A stretch of 64,000 nucleotides of DNA from Flagellimonas sp947499585 (GCF_044596045.1 NZ_CP138995.1:2232001-2296000), one strand, 5' to 3'; shown: positions 1-7,646, counted from the first letter of the stretch. Notes: generated by a model not told the origin, from the sequence alone. Numbers and translations: made by a program.

Positions 1-282
1 CAATTCCTTAAAAACATCAACAAATTCTTCTTTTGGTTCATCAATGACTATAACATATGCTTCTTTGAAAACATTCTGATATTGCAAGGAAGCGTCATCA
101 TTAAGTTCTGATGTTTTCCTCATATATTTTGGGAGACTTACCTGATATTCGTTGTTAATCTCTATTTGATTGAAATTTTCAATATCAGAAGTGCCTTCTT
201 TTTCCTTTGTCTTAAAATTTATACATGAAGTCAAAGAAAAACCTAGAATGATGAGCAGTAGGATTGTGGAGATTTTTTTCAT
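1..282 (-). CDS. Partial lipoprotein of unknown function (C-terminus off the window)
   Basis: The frame is open from an ATG at 282 to the window edge, giving the first 94 residues of a longer protein. It starts MKKISTILLLIILGFSLTSC, a type II signal peptide with a lipobox (LTSC) around residues 17-20, so an outer- or inner-membrane lipoprotein is expected. The visible mature part is polar and acidic and includes VSLPKYMRKTSELND and AYVIVIDEP. I do not recognise the family and give no function. The gene is transcribed toward the left edge; the next gene to the right runs the same way and ends in a terminator, so this is a separate transcript. Confidence 0.7.
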   Translation of the reverse strand, partial: MKKISTILLLIILGFSLTSCINFKTKEKEGTSDIENFNQIEINNEYQVSLPKYMRKTSELNDDASLQYQNVFKEAYVIVIDEPKEEFVDVFKEL

Positions 283-399
283 GGTGGAAAGTTGGTTATT
301 GGTTATAAAAACGATTATTGCATTATAATGTTGTAATTAGGTTTATTGGAATTTTGTTCAGCTTTTTCACTGAAGCTTTACAAAATATAAAATGTGCCA

Positions 400-426
400 T
401 AAAAAAAGCCCCACTAGTTGGGGCTT
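400..426 (-). terminator. Rho-independent terminator after the ArsR-SRPBCC operon
   Basis: AAGCCCC (406-412) pairs with GGGGCTT (420-426) around a 7-nt loop. Read on the minus strand it is followed by a run of seven T. It lies 24 nt past the stop of the SRPBCC gene. Confidence 0.85.
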
Positions 427-450
427 GAATTAAACTGAAAGATTTAGTTT

Positions 451-909
451 TTAGCTATTTTGTAAAAATTCATGAAGTCTTTCAAAAACTGAACCCCAAC
501 CGTTGTAGAAGCCCATCTGTTCTTGTTGTTTGCAATACTCCTCCGTCTCATGAACACAATTAAAGGTAAAATGGGTCTTTTCACCGTCTGCTTCAAAGAT
601 GGCCTGTATTTCCACTCCTTCCGTCATTGGTTTAAAGTTTGCAGTGGATACTATTCTTTTGTGCATGACAATTTCAGAATACACACCATCTGCGATAAAT
701 TCATTTCCGTCGGGCATTCGCATAGCGTACTTCCAATTTCCACCAACTGTAAAATCATGCTCAAGAACTTTGGTTTCCATTCCTTTTGGCCCCCACCATT
801 GAGCAACGTGCTCAGGTTGGGTCCATGCTTCCCATACCAATGCAATAGGGGCATCAAAAGTTCTCTCTAGGGTTAATGTTCGGTTTTTGGGATTGTTTAC
901 TTCACTCAT
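451..909 (-). CDS. SRPBCC family protein (AHSA1/START-like domain)
   Basis: This 152-residue protein opens with the typical AHSA1 signature: RTLTLERTFDAPIALVWEAW followed by WTQPEHVAQWWGPKGM at about residues 29-44. The single SRPBCC fold covers almost the whole length. These proteins form a hydrophobic ligand cavity; the ligand is unknown and no catalytic residues can be named. The start codon at 909 overlaps the stop of the upstream ArsR gene by 8 nt, so the pair is translationally coupled. ArsR + AHSA1 pairs are very common in bacteria, and the regulator probably controls this gene through its own promoter. The protein is likely cytosolic because no signal peptide is present. Confidence 0.9.
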   Translation of the reverse strand: MSEVNNPKNRTLTLERTFDAPIALVWEAWTQPEHVAQWWGPKGMETKVLEHDFTVGGNWKYAMRMPDGNEFIADGVYSEIVMHKRIVSTANFKPMTEGVEIQAIFEADGEKTHFTFNCVHETEEYCKQQEQMGFYNGWGSVFERLHEFLQNS

Positions 910-1231
910 CTTTTTTGTTTTTATTCTGTAATTGGGTTAGGTAATTCTCAAAAGAATCCAGCTTTCCTTCCCATAGGTCTCTGTATTGATCTATCCATAA
1001 AAAAGCGGGAATAAGTTTTTTGGGTTGAATCATGCAATAGCGTTCCCTTCCTTTTTGATTAAAGGTCACAATACCGCATTCCTCCAATATTTTTAAATGT
1101 TTTGATATAGCCGGCCTGCTCACATCAAATTTTTCGGCCACTGTATTTACGGTCAATGCTTTTTTGGATAAAAGCTGAATGATATCTCTACGGACAGGAT
1201 CTGCAATGGCTTGAAAAACATCTCTTCTCAT
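902..1231 (-). CDS. ArsR/SmtB family winged-helix repressor
   Basis: The protein is 109 residues with an HTH at roughly residues 28-75 (TVNTVAEKFDVSRPAISKHL, then the wing GRERYCMI). The CxC metal-site motif of classical ArsR/SmtB members is absent, so metal sensing is not supported; the nearest relatives are the ArsR proteins paired with AHSA1/SRPBCC genes. It is the first gene of a two-gene operon and overlaps the SRPBCC gene by 8 nt. Two 16-nt palindromes in its own promoter (1239-1254 and 1265-1280) are the likely operators, implying autorepression. The effector is unknown. Confidence 0.9.
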   Translation of the reverse strand: MRRDVFQAIADPVRRDIIQLLSKKALTVNTVAEKFDVSRPAISKHLKILEECGIVTFNQKGRERYCMIQPKKLIPAFLWIDQYRDLWEGKLDSFENYLTQLQNKNKKDE

Positions 1232-1238
1232 CTTATAA

Positions 1239-1254
1239 GTAACCGATTGGTTAC
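1239..1254. promoter_or_regulatory. Operator 1 (palindrome GTAACC-N4-GGTTAC)
   Basis: This is a perfect 6+6 palindrome, GTAACCgattGGTTAC. It begins at the last base of the -7 element of the ArsR promoter and so covers the transcription start. Its half-sites match those of operator 2, centred 26 bp away. Confidence 0.65.
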
Positions 1255-1284
1255 AAATATAAATGTAATCATTCGGTTACACAA
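1254..1284 (-). promoter_or_regulatory. Bacteroidota promoter of the ArsR-SRPBCC operon
   Basis: Read on the minus strand, a -33 TTG (1284-1282) is separated by 20 nt from TATATTTG (1261-1254). This is an exact match to the Bacteroidota sigma-ABfr consensus. Operator 2 fills the spacer and operator 1 abuts the -7 box. Confidence 0.7.
1265..1280. promoter_or_regulatory. Operator 2 (GTAATC-N4-GGTTAC)
   Basis: An imperfect copy of operator 1 with one mismatch, GTAATCattcGGTTAC, placed between the -33 and -7 elements. Binding here would block RNA polymerase. Confidence 0.6.
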
Positions 1285-1404
1285 GTATTTTTAAAAGGGT
1301 CACGAACAAATTCATGGTAATACTTAATTTTAATACATGTCATTGTACCCAACAACACCTTTTTAAGAGTATTAAAGGTTACTTTTAATCTAGCAAAACA
1401 GTTT

Positions 1405-2523
1405 ATGCAATCATTCAATTTTATAGATATCATATTGTTTCTTGGGGTCAGTCAAGGACTTTTTTTGTCTATTTCCCTTCGGCTGGTGCATAATCGAAAT
1501 AAGTCGGCAAATAAGATGCTTTCATTTCTATTGCTGATTGCGGTTTTAATGCTTTTTGGAAGAATTTCGGCATTTCGTATCCCAGAAAGTTGGGTTTGGC
1601 GATTTGGAGTTTTAATAGATACCACTGTTTTTCTTTTTGGACCATTTATTTATACTTATGTTAGAAGGTTAGTTTTTAATGAAGTACCTACATTTAGTTT
1701 AAAATGGTGGCATTATATTCCAGCAGTTTTGCACTTGGGGTATTACTTTTGGACATTAAGTATTCCGTTGAAGGCATTTAATACGCTCTACTTTTCAGGT
1801 AACTTGAACTTGATGTTTTTTATCGTTGAGGCAACGGGCTTGGTTTTATTTATTTTTTATTGGTTTAAGACCTTTTTCTTGATAAACCAGTATTCCAAAG
1901 AAGAGGAGAAACATTTATCATATCATCAGAGCATCCATCATTTTTTGGTTTTCTTACTGTCTACGTTGGGCATTTTCATGATGCTCTGGCTGATTAGCTT
2001 TTTAAGCGTTAATTTTCTTCGCAAGCCTTTTGTTTACATTAATTATGTGACCATGTGGATATCCACGCCAATATTTATCTATGTGGTAGGATATTTCAGC
2101 TTGCGCCAACCTGAAATCTTCAGAATTCCTTTTCAACACAAATCAAGGTCTGAAAAAAATCGCCTAAGCCCAGAAGAAATCCAGAAACTTCAAAAACGAC
2201 TTCATTATTTTATTGTTGAAGAGAAAGTATTTCTTCTACCTGACCTTACATTGAAAGGTCTCGCAGATAAATTGAATACCTCTTCCAATAATCTATCTTG
2301 GCTTTTGAACCAAGCCTATCAAACTAGTTTTTATGACTACATAAACAAGTATAGAATTCAAGAATTCATTAATAAGGTAAATAACGGGGATCATTTAAAA
2401 AACACACTATTGGCGATGGCGATGGATGTTGGTTTCAATTCCAAGTCTACGTTTAATCGCGTTTTTAAAACAACCATGAGTACTACACCAAGGAGTTATG
2501 TGAAAAACAGGAACGTGGCCTGA
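1405..2523 (+). CDS. AraC family regulator with N-terminal membrane domain
   Basis: The 372-residue protein has about seven hydrophobic segments in residues 1-235, beginning IDIILFLGVSQGLFLSISL. A soluble linker follows, then a C-terminal AraC-type double HTH at about residues 265-370, including LTLKGLADKLNTSSNNLSWL and AMAMDVGFNSKSTFNRVFK. This is the common flavobacterial layout in which a membrane module of unknown ligand is fused to an HTH_18 domain, so signal perception is probably in the inner membrane. The gene stands alone; its target may be the lipoprotein gene 85 nt downstream, which is inference from position only. The divergent neighbour is the ArsR operon. Confidence 0.9.
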   Translation: MQSFNFIDIILFLGVSQGLFLSISLRLVHNRNKSANKMLSFLLLIAVLMLFGRISAFRIPESWVWRFGVLIDTTVFLFGPFIYTYVRRLVFNEVPTFSLKWWHYIPAVLHLGYYFWTLSIPLKAFNTLYFSGNLNLMFFIVEATGLVLFIFYWFKTFFLINQYSKEEEKHLSYHQSIHHFLVFLLSTLGIFMMLWLISFLSVNFLRKPFVYINYVTMWISTPIFIYVVGYFSLRQPEIFRIPFQHKSRSEKNRLSPEEIQKLQKRLHYFIVEEKVFLLPDLTLKGLADKLNTSSNNLSWLLNQAYQTSFYDYINKYRIQEFINKVNNGDHLKNTLLAMAMDVGFNSKSTFNRVFKTTMSTTPRSYVKNRNVA

Positions 2524-2588
2524 AAAAAGGTGTCATTGTGTCCATTGCGTCGATATGCATGCTTACCATCTTTAGTTTTGAGAAATAA
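2520..2588 (+). other. Possible 22-residue hydrophobic peptide frame with CTG start
   Basis: Overlapping the AraC stop (CTG at 2520, TGA at 2521) is a short frame whose product would start (L/M)KKGVIVSIASICMLTIFSF and end EK. It looks like a small signal or membrane peptide and ends 20 nt before the next gene. No ATG is present, so it may be a leader peptide, a decayed gene start, or chance. Confidence 0.2.
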
Positions 2589-2608
2589 CAATTTAAAACT
2601 GCAACAAG

Positions 2609-3541
2609 ATGAAAACAAGTATTGTATTTTTTAGACCTCTATTGGTTTGCTTAACTTTTTTTATGCTAAGCTCCTGTATTGATGATTTTGAAGGAGGAGG
2701 GTCAAAGTCAAAGAAGGTAAAAACTCTTTTTGGAGCAGATTTCCCTGCAAATGATGGATTATTTGTTTCAGCAGATGGTACCATATTCGCTTCCAATTTT
2801 GGGATGTTTGACTCAGACCTCGGCAAGTATAGTGGAACGCAGGTATTTCAAATTGATCGTAATAGATCCATATCGGAAAAGGCCAGCGGTTTTGAAGCTC
2901 CAATGGGCGGTGTGATGGACAGCCACGGAAATTTTTATTTTAATAATGAGAATAATAATGATGCCGTTTCAGGAATTTTGATAAAAATAACATCTGATGG
3001 TTCTTCGTCAGAAGTAGGGGAAATAGCTGGTTGGCCATCTGGATTGGCCATAGATAACTATGATGTTATTTATGTTGCCAATTTTTTTGCACCTACAATA
3101 CATAAAGTTAGTACTGACGGAACAATTTCTGTTCTAGCTACGGATGATAGACTTTTTGGGTGTGTGGGAATAGATGTTGACAAAGATGGAAACATTATTG
3201 CATCAAACTTTTTTACAGCTGATATTTTGAAGGTCACCCAAGACGGAGAAGTTTCTTTAATTGCCAACATTCCCAATACTACTCCAAATTTTGCTATTGG
3301 GTACATGACCATTTTTGAAGATAATATTTATGCTACGGGTATTGATCAAGACGTAATTTATAAAGTTTCCTTTGATGGAAGCACAGAAATTTTTGCTGGT
3401 ACAGGTGAAAGATCTACTACAGATGGCAAATTGAGCGAGGCGACTTTTTCCCGACCTAATGGAATAGCAGCGGATGAAAAACGTAGAATCCTGTATATAT
3501 CACAATTTGGTGAACCAGGACTTCGGATGATCAAATTTTAG
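2609..3541 (+). CDS. Beta-propeller lipoprotein (SMP-30/NHL-like)
   Basis: The product is 310 residues with a lipoprotein signal (FFMLSSC, Cys at about 23), then a low-complexity acidic/glycine linker. The rest is a repeated pattern of about 45 residues with GV.DSHGNFYF, GLAIDNYDVIYVANF, GIDVDKDGNIIASNFF and GIAADEKRRILYISQFG. That spacing and the D..GN.yv motif fit a six-bladed NHL or SMP-30/gluconolactonase-like beta-propeller. No metal-binding or catalytic set can be assigned, so it may be a ligand-binding surface protein rather than a lactonase. It follows the AraC gene on the same strand with an 85-nt gap. Confidence 0.8.
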   Translation: MKTSIVFFRPLLVCLTFFMLSSCIDDFEGGGSKSKKVKTLFGADFPANDGLFVSADGTIFASNFGMFDSDLGKYSGTQVFQIDRNRSISEKASGFEAPMGGVMDSHGNFYFNNENNNDAVSGILIKITSDGSSSEVGEIAGWPSGLAIDNYDVIYVANFFAPTIHKVSTDGTISVLATDDRLFGCVGIDVDKDGNIIASNFFTADILKVTQDGEVSLIANIPNTTPNFAIGYMTIFEDNIYATGIDQDVIYKVSFDGSTEIFAGTGERSTTDGKLSEATFSRPNGIAADEKRRILYISQFGEPGLRMIKF

Positions 3542-3554
3542 TGCTCATTAATAA

Positions 3555-3601
3555 ACCCGTTATGTTTTCACTTCACATAGTGTTGAAATATGACGGGTTA
3601 T
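3555..3601. terminator. Imperfect hairpin after the propeller gene
   Basis: AACCCGT near 3555 pairs with ACGGGTT near 3600 and the stem extends with mismatches. The T-tract is poor, so termination is possible but not certain. Confidence 0.35.
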
Positions 3602-3687
3602 CTAGAAATATAACAAAACAAAGATGTCTTCAATTTCATAGAATAACTAAACCCGGGGCAAATCTTGAGAATTTATTTTTAGATACT

Positions 3688-4275
3688 TTATTCCAAACTA
3701 TCTAGAGTAGAAGTTTTGTTGTTAAATAACTCAATAGCCTTCATATAATTTTCACCTCCCTTTTTGGTCTGATCATAAAGAAACCCATTCAAGTCAGGAT
3801 GATTTTCCTCAATCCAACTTACAAGTTCAGCTCTGTTTGCACTCCATTTATCGTCATGAAAAACAACATATTTTACCATTTCAATGCTTTCCACTTTGCC
3901 TGAATTGAATTTGAGATATTCTTCAAAAATTACAGGCTCCTCATTTAAAAATTGTATTCTTTTGTCGGTTTTCGAGACCCTGACTTGAATACCATTTGTG
4001 CTTTCTGAAATGTTCAGGATTTTATATTCTGGCTTAAAAACGGAATCCCATTGTAGCCAATTTTTAAATCGATCTTTAGACAATACACTGCTATCCCCGT
4101 TTTCGTATCTTCTTACACTATCTAAGAAAACATTTGTTGCTGTTTTAAAATCATTATCATTTAACGATGTATAAAAAGATTTGGCCGTTTCTATTTTATC
4201 AACCTTCTGCATGTTTTTTTTACATGAACTAGCTATGATCAAAATCAAAAAAAACTGTACAATTCTAGCACTCAT
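3688..4275 (-). CDS. Lipoprotein of unknown function, NTF2/SnoaL-like appearance
   Basis: The 195-residue product begins with a lipoprotein signal (FFLILIIASSC, Cys about residue 18). The mature part opens with IETAKSFYTSLNDNDFKTAT, a pattern typical of NTF2/SnoaL-like small alpha+beta proteins. Function is unknown. Its ATG overlaps the stop of the YdeI-like gene upstream by 4 nt (ATGA), so the two are translationally coupled. It is the last gene of the run that starts near the YafY regulator. The assignment to the NTF2-like fold is an inference from the N-terminal pattern only. Confidence 0.7.
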   Translation of the reverse strand: MSARIVQFFLILIIASSCKKNMQKVDKIETAKSFYTSLNDNDFKTATNVFLDSVRRYENGDSSVLSKDRFKNWLQWDSVFKPEYKILNISESTNGIQVRVSKTDKRIQFLNEEPVIFEEYLKFNSGKVESIEMVKYVVFHDDKWSANRAELVSWIEENHPDLNGFLYDQTKKGGENYMKAIELFNNKTSTLDSLE

Positions 4276-4772
4276 TCTTTTACCTCTTTGTCATACAAAC
4301 TTAAACGTTTTGTCAATCTATCCATCATTTTTATAATCCTGACTGCTTTGGTTCCATCTGATTTTGCGTCATAAATCCAATCTAAATATGCTTTTTGTTT
4401 ACCCTCTGTAAAAGAACGAAAGGTTGTAAAAAGCTGTTTGGGCTCATTTTTAAAACATTCCAAAATTTCACATGGAATCTCAAGTGATGAGTTATCTGGA
4501 TAGAGTACCACTTTTACATAATCACCATCTCTTTTGTTGATTTTCTTTCTGATTTCTGCCTTAACCGGAAGAAAGAGCTGTCCATTGCCCATAGGCATGA
4601 GTTTGTAATGTTTTAAAGGATAATCGTCTATGGAACCTCTTACTTTTACCCATCCAAATGGAGCCTTTTTATTTTGCAGAACCTCAGGAATAGCCGCGTA
4701 TGTCCAGCCGCCTTTACCTGGAAACTTTTGAAGCAGGTATTCTTCGTCTACAAGAGGCTTTTCCTTCTTCAT
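4272..4772 (-). CDS. DUF1905/YdeI (OmdA) family protein
   Basis: The 166-residue protein has an N-terminal DUF1905-type beta-barrel (about residues 10-95: GGWTYAAIPEV, FGWVKVRGSIDDYPL, LFLPVKAEIRKKINKRDGDYV). A C-terminal YdeI/OmdA-type helical segment follows (FTTFRSFTEGKQKAYLDWIY, residues 115-150). The family is soluble and often called bacteriocin-protection or OmpD-associated, but its biochemical role is not established. The downstream lipoprotein gene overlaps it by 4 nt. The upstream ABM-like gene ends 69 nt away, so the set could be one transcript. Confidence 0.8.
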   Translation of the reverse strand: MKKEKPLVDEEYLLQKFPGKGGWTYAAIPEVLQNKKAPFGWVKVRGSIDDYPLKHYKLMPMGNGQLFLPVKAEIRKKINKRDGDYVKVVLYPDNSSLEIPCEILECFKNEPKQLFTTFRSFTEGKQKAYLDWIYDAKSDGTKAVRIIKMMDRLTKRLSLYDKEVKE

Positions 4773-4841
4773 TTTTAAGGGGAATTGTGGTAATTAGAAA
4801 GAGACACCTTTATAGAGGCGCTTCTTAATTGGTCATTAACT

Positions 4842-5168
4842 TTAGTAGCTACGAAGTATTTCAAAATGGGAAACACCTTGTTCTGATTGTGAATGATCAA
4901 CTTCTTCCATAAGTTCAAAATACGCATGGCAAGCTGGATTCTTTTCAGCATTGCCCAATGCATTTTTTGCATCCTCAATAGTTTCCCAATACACCAAATC
5001 AATATAGTTTCTATCGAATTTTTCGAGCAAATCCCTTTTTAAAAAACCTTTTTGATTTTGAAGAAAATCCTTTTGTAGCACCTCGGAAGCTTGCATTAAT
5101 TCAGCTTCTGTAACTCCTTCCTTGATGGTAAAAGGAGCCCATTCTAACAGTTGTTTGTTCTTGTTCAT
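4842..5168 (-). CDS. Small dimeric alpha/beta-barrel protein (ABM-like)
   Basis: The product is 108 residues. The pattern PFTIKEGVTEAELMQASEVL, then GFLKRDLLEKFDRNYIDLVYW and ENAKNAL-like helices, fits the ferredoxin-like dimeric barrel of the antibiotic biosynthesis monooxygenase superfamily. No cofactor site is evident, and such stand-alone proteins are often of unknown function. It is the first gene after the YafY/WYL regulator. A candidate operator (5219-5234) and a TATTTTTG -7 element (5207-5200) lie just upstream, which suggests that the regulator controls it. Confidence 0.7.
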   Translation of the reverse strand: MNKNKQLLEWAPFTIKEGVTEAELMQASEVLQKDFLQNQKGFLKRDLLEKFDRNYIDLVYWETIEDAKNALGNAEKNPACHAYFELMEEVDHSQSEQGVSHFEILRSY

Positions 5169-5199
5169 TTTTTGATGGTTGTATTCTTTTCTTTAGAAA

Positions 5200-5234
5200 C
5201 AAAAATAAGAGAGGTGAGTGTCAACCGTATGTCA
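5200..5234 (-). promoter_or_regulatory. Promoter with direct repeat TGACA-N6-TGACA
   Basis: On the minus strand TGACATACGGTTGACA (5234-5219) is a direct repeat of TGACA with 11-bp periodicity. TATTTTTG follows at 5207-5200. The second TTGACA is only 11 nt from the -7 box, so the repeat is more likely a regulator site than a standard -33 element. The WYL regulator next door is the obvious candidate to bind it. Confidence 0.45.
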
Positions 5235-5241
5235 GTAGTAT

Positions 5242-5937
5242 CTAAGAATAATTTTCCAATTGCGTATTAAAATATTCTTCCATACTGAAAGACTTGGCTT
5301 TTTCGGAAGTAGATGGCAATGTTTCTAGTTCTAGGATTCTATCCAATCTAAAATTTCGGATTTCATTCCTATGATGGCAAAAGGCAATTAAGATCCAATT
5401 ATCGTCATTAAAATAAAGTCCTAAAGGTTCTACGCTTCGTTTGGTCACTTGATCACTATGTATGGTGTGATAGGTAATGTCCAGTAAGCCAAATGAGGTG
5501 ATGGTTTTCTGAATTTCTGAAAGAAATTTGCTGGTGGAGGAAGTTGCATTTTTGTTGTAATGGATTATCCTACTTTCCAATAGTTCAACCTTTTCTTTCT
5601 GCCCATTTTTTAAGACTGATTTTATTTTGGTCAAAACAGAAGCATAGTTTTTTATGATGGAACTTTCTGCGTTTTGATGAACAAATCTTTCCGCAGTGAC
5701 CAATGCATTTGCTTCCTCTTCTGTAAATGAGATAGGAGGTAAGTTATACCCATCTACAATAAAATAACCTGTTCCAGCTTCTGAACCAATTGGCACCCCT
5801 GATTCTTGCAATGTTTTTATATCGCGGTAAACAGTGCGTAAACTAATATCAAAACTAGAAGCAATTTCTTTTGCGGTAATTACTCGTTTGGATTGTAGTT
5901 TTACTAAGATGGCTGTAATTCTTGTTAGTCTGTTCAT
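5242..5937 (-). CDS. YafY-type regulator (HTH_11 + WYL domain)
   Basis: The 231-residue protein has an N-terminal DeoR-like HTH (residues 4-58: LVKLQSKRVITAKEIASSFD, then SLRTVYRDIKTLQESGVPI). The WYL domain occupies about residues 135-215 (YHTIHSDQVTKRSVEPLGLY, then NWILIAFCHHRNEIRNFRLD). WYL domains sense small or nucleic-acid ligands; the ligand here is unknown. The gene lies upstream of and co-directional with the ABM-like, YdeI-like and lipoprotein genes. The 73-nt gap to the ABM-like gene carries a repeat that could be its operator. The product is cytosolic. Confidence 0.9.
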   Translation of the reverse strand: MNRLTRITAILVKLQSKRVITAKEIASSFDISLRTVYRDIKTLQESGVPIGSEAGTGYFIVDGYNLPPISFTEEEANALVTAERFVHQNAESSIIKNYASVLTKIKSVLKNGQKEKVELLESRIIHYNKNATSSTSKFLSEIQKTITSFGLLDITYHTIHSDQVTKRSVEPLGLYFNDDNWILIAFCHHRNEIRNFRLDRILELETLPSTSEKAKSFSMEEYFNTQLENYS

Positions 5938-6063
5938 TTATTCAGAATAAACTTAAGGGTTTTGATACGTTGCTAAGCAATGCATTCCATCTATAAATTT
6001 ACTGAGATAAAGTTAAAAACGGCTCGGATTTCCCCAAACCGTTTTGTTCTTAAAACTGCTTTT

Positions 6064-6504
6064 TTAATCCCAAAGTGGTTTGTGAGTGCTTATTGCAACT
6101 CGGTTCCAAACATTTATGACCGAAATAGCCATGATAATCTGTGAAAAATAATGTGCATCAAATTTTTCAATAGCTTTTTTATAAGTTTCATCTGTCAATC
6201 CACCCTTATGAATCAGAGTTACTTCTTCGGTAATTTGAAGAATAATTTTTTCTTCTTCAGAAAATACATCCGCTGTTTCCCATGCATCCAATAGAAAAAG
6301 ACGTTGTTGACTTTCACCATTTTTTAAGGCTTCTTTTGTATGCATGTCTATACAAAAAGCACATCCATTTAATTGGGAAGCTCTAATTTTTATTAGCTCG
6401 TAATGCGCCTTTCCCAATCCACTTTGTTTCATATAATCCTCTAAACCAAAAATCGCTTTATAGGCCAAAGGTTCTGCTTCATCAATTTGAATTCTTCTAT
6501 CCAT
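6064..6504 (-). CDS. Carboxymuconolactone decarboxylase / AhpD-like protein
   Basis: The start at 6504 (MDRRIQIDEAEPLAYKAIFG) is chosen over an upstream ATG at 6555 because it gives the usual length (about 146 residues) and matches the family's N-terminus. The core motif LIKIRASQLNGCAFCIDMHT contains the CxxC and the downstream His of AhpD-like alkylhydroperoxidases, so a peroxidase or thiol-disulfide role is plausible. The protein is cytosolic with no signal peptide. It follows the Crp/Fnr-type regulator on the same strand at a 66-nt distance, and a palindrome (6560-6575) sits in the gap. Such CMD genes are frequently next to a regulator of this type. Confidence 0.85.
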   Translation of the reverse strand: MDRRIQIDEAEPLAYKAIFGLEDYMKQSGLGKAHYELIKIRASQLNGCAFCIDMHTKEALKNGESQQRLFLLDAWETADVFSEEEKIILQITEEVTLIHKGGLTDETYKKAIEKFDAHYFSQIIMAISVINVWNRVAISTHKPLWD

Positions 6505-6559
6505 TTTTAGTATGTTTTTGAATGTTGATGCGAAGTTATATGCACCAATTCTCAAAATA

Positions 6560-6575
6560 CTTAAACCCGTTTAAG
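6560..6575. promoter_or_regulatory. Palindrome CTTAAAC-CC-GTTTAAG
   Basis: A perfect 7+7 palindrome overlaps the stop codon of the Crp/Fnr gene and lies 56 nt before the AhpD-like start. It could be an operator or a small processing hairpin. No T-tract follows. Confidence 0.3.
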
Positions 6576-7146
6576 AACGTTTTTTTGCTCTTATTTCACT
6601 TACATATTCTGGTGTTAGGCCCAAAAATGAAGCAATTAGATATTGGGGAACGCGTTGGGCAAATAGTGGAAACTGTTCGGTAAAATGAAAGTAGATCTCC
6701 TCTTTAGTAAGACCGAACAAATACCTCATTTTCACCAAAGCAGCGCCATAGGAAATTTGATAAATGGTCCGGAAATACTTTTCAAGTTGTGGAAATTCTT
6801 TTAATAATTGCTCTTGTTTGCCGTGGGTAATGGTAAGCAGCCGTGTGTTCTCAACCGCTTGAATGGAAAAATCTGTTGTAGTTTGATTTAGATAAGCCAA
6901 ATCATCTGTCATCCACCAGTTTTCAATGGCAAATTGAACAGTACGTTCTATACCTTTATCGTTTACAAAAAACATATGGAGGCAGCCATCCAAAACAAAA
7001 TGATTGTCCTTGCAGATAGAGCCGGCTTCAACTAGAACCTCTTTTTTCTTCACAGTACGCAGCTCAAAATACCGAAACATTTTTTGAAAATCATCTTCTG
7101 TTAATTCTACATATTTATTAAAATGGCGGAATAGTTGTTTTGGCAT
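6571..7146 (-). CDS. Crp/Fnr family regulator
   Basis: The product is 191 residues: a cyclic-nucleotide-binding-like beta-roll at about residues 15-115 (FELRTVKKKEVLVEAGSICK, then DGCLHMFFV) and a short C-terminal HTH (VPQYLIASFLGLTPEYVSEI, about 165-185). No Fe-S cysteine cluster of the FNR type is seen, and the phosphate-binding cassette of true CRP is not intact, so the ligand is unknown. Many Bacteroidota members of this size exist. It is probably the regulator of the AhpD-like gene that follows it. Confidence 0.88.
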   Translation of the reverse strand: MPKQLFRHFNKYVELTEDDFQKMFRYFELRTVKKKEVLVEAGSICKDNHFVLDGCLHMFFVNDKGIERTVQFAIENWWMTDDLAYLNQTTTDFSIQAVENTRLLTITHGKQEQLLKEFPQLEKYFRTIYQISYGAALVKMRYLFGLTKEEIYFHFTEQFPLFAQRVPQYLIASFLGLTPEYVSEIRAKKRS

Positions 7147-7192
7147 TTTTTCTAGATTGAATTCAAATATGTATTTAACACGATGTTGCTGT

Positions 7193-7645
7193 TTATTCTA
7201 ATTCAAGTTCGTAAATTCTAGACTCTTCACCCCAAGGGTGGTATCCTTGGCCTATATATGTAAAACCATATTTCTCATAGTATCCAACATGTTCGGTACA
7301 CAAATATAAATGGGCAAACCCTCCCTCTTTGGCATCAGTTTTTGCCTTTTCCAAAAGTAATGCTCCATAAGCATTGCCCCTGTACTTATCTTCAATAAAT
7401 ACTGCACAAACCCAAGGGTATAAATCCCCTCTACTTATAAAATCATTGGTTATAAGCCCAGCGCAACCAATTATTTCGTCACCTTTTTTTAATAAATACC
7501 ACTGCGGTAAAGGATTCCTTGACTCGGTACTATGACTTATGCAATCTTCATATATTATGGGCAACACACTTTTCCATTTGGCTTGGAAATATGCAATGGC
7601 TTTAGCTTTATAGCTAGGGTCTTCCCTTACGGAGATTATTTTCAT
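7193..7645 (-). CDS. GNAT family N-acetyltransferase
   Basis: The start at 7645 (MKIISVREDPSYKAKAIAYF) is preferred to an ATG at 7711 that would lie inside gnd. From 7645 the gene begins 1 nt after the gnd stop, a coupled arrangement. The 150-residue protein has the GNAT acetyl-CoA loop (VFIEDKYRGNAYGALLLEKA, about residues 84-105) and the late motif YEKYGFTYIGQG. It is closest to small acetyltransferases that act on amines; the substrate is unknown. It is probably transcribed with gnd, although a metabolic link to the pentose phosphate pathway is not evident. Confidence 0.85.
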   Translation of the reverse strand: MKIISVREDPSYKAKAIAYFQAKWKSVLPIIYEDCISHSTESRNPLPQWYLLKKGDEIIGCAGLITNDFISRGDLYPWVCAVFIEDKYRGNAYGALLLEKAKTDAKEGGFAHLYLCTEHVGYYEKYGFTYIGQGYHPWGEESRIYELELE

Positions 7646-7646
7646 A

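Noticed and set aside
1371..1389. Inverted repeat ATTAAAGG/CTTTTAAT before the AraC gene
   Set aside because: It has a mismatch and is AT-rich, so it is too weak to call an operator.
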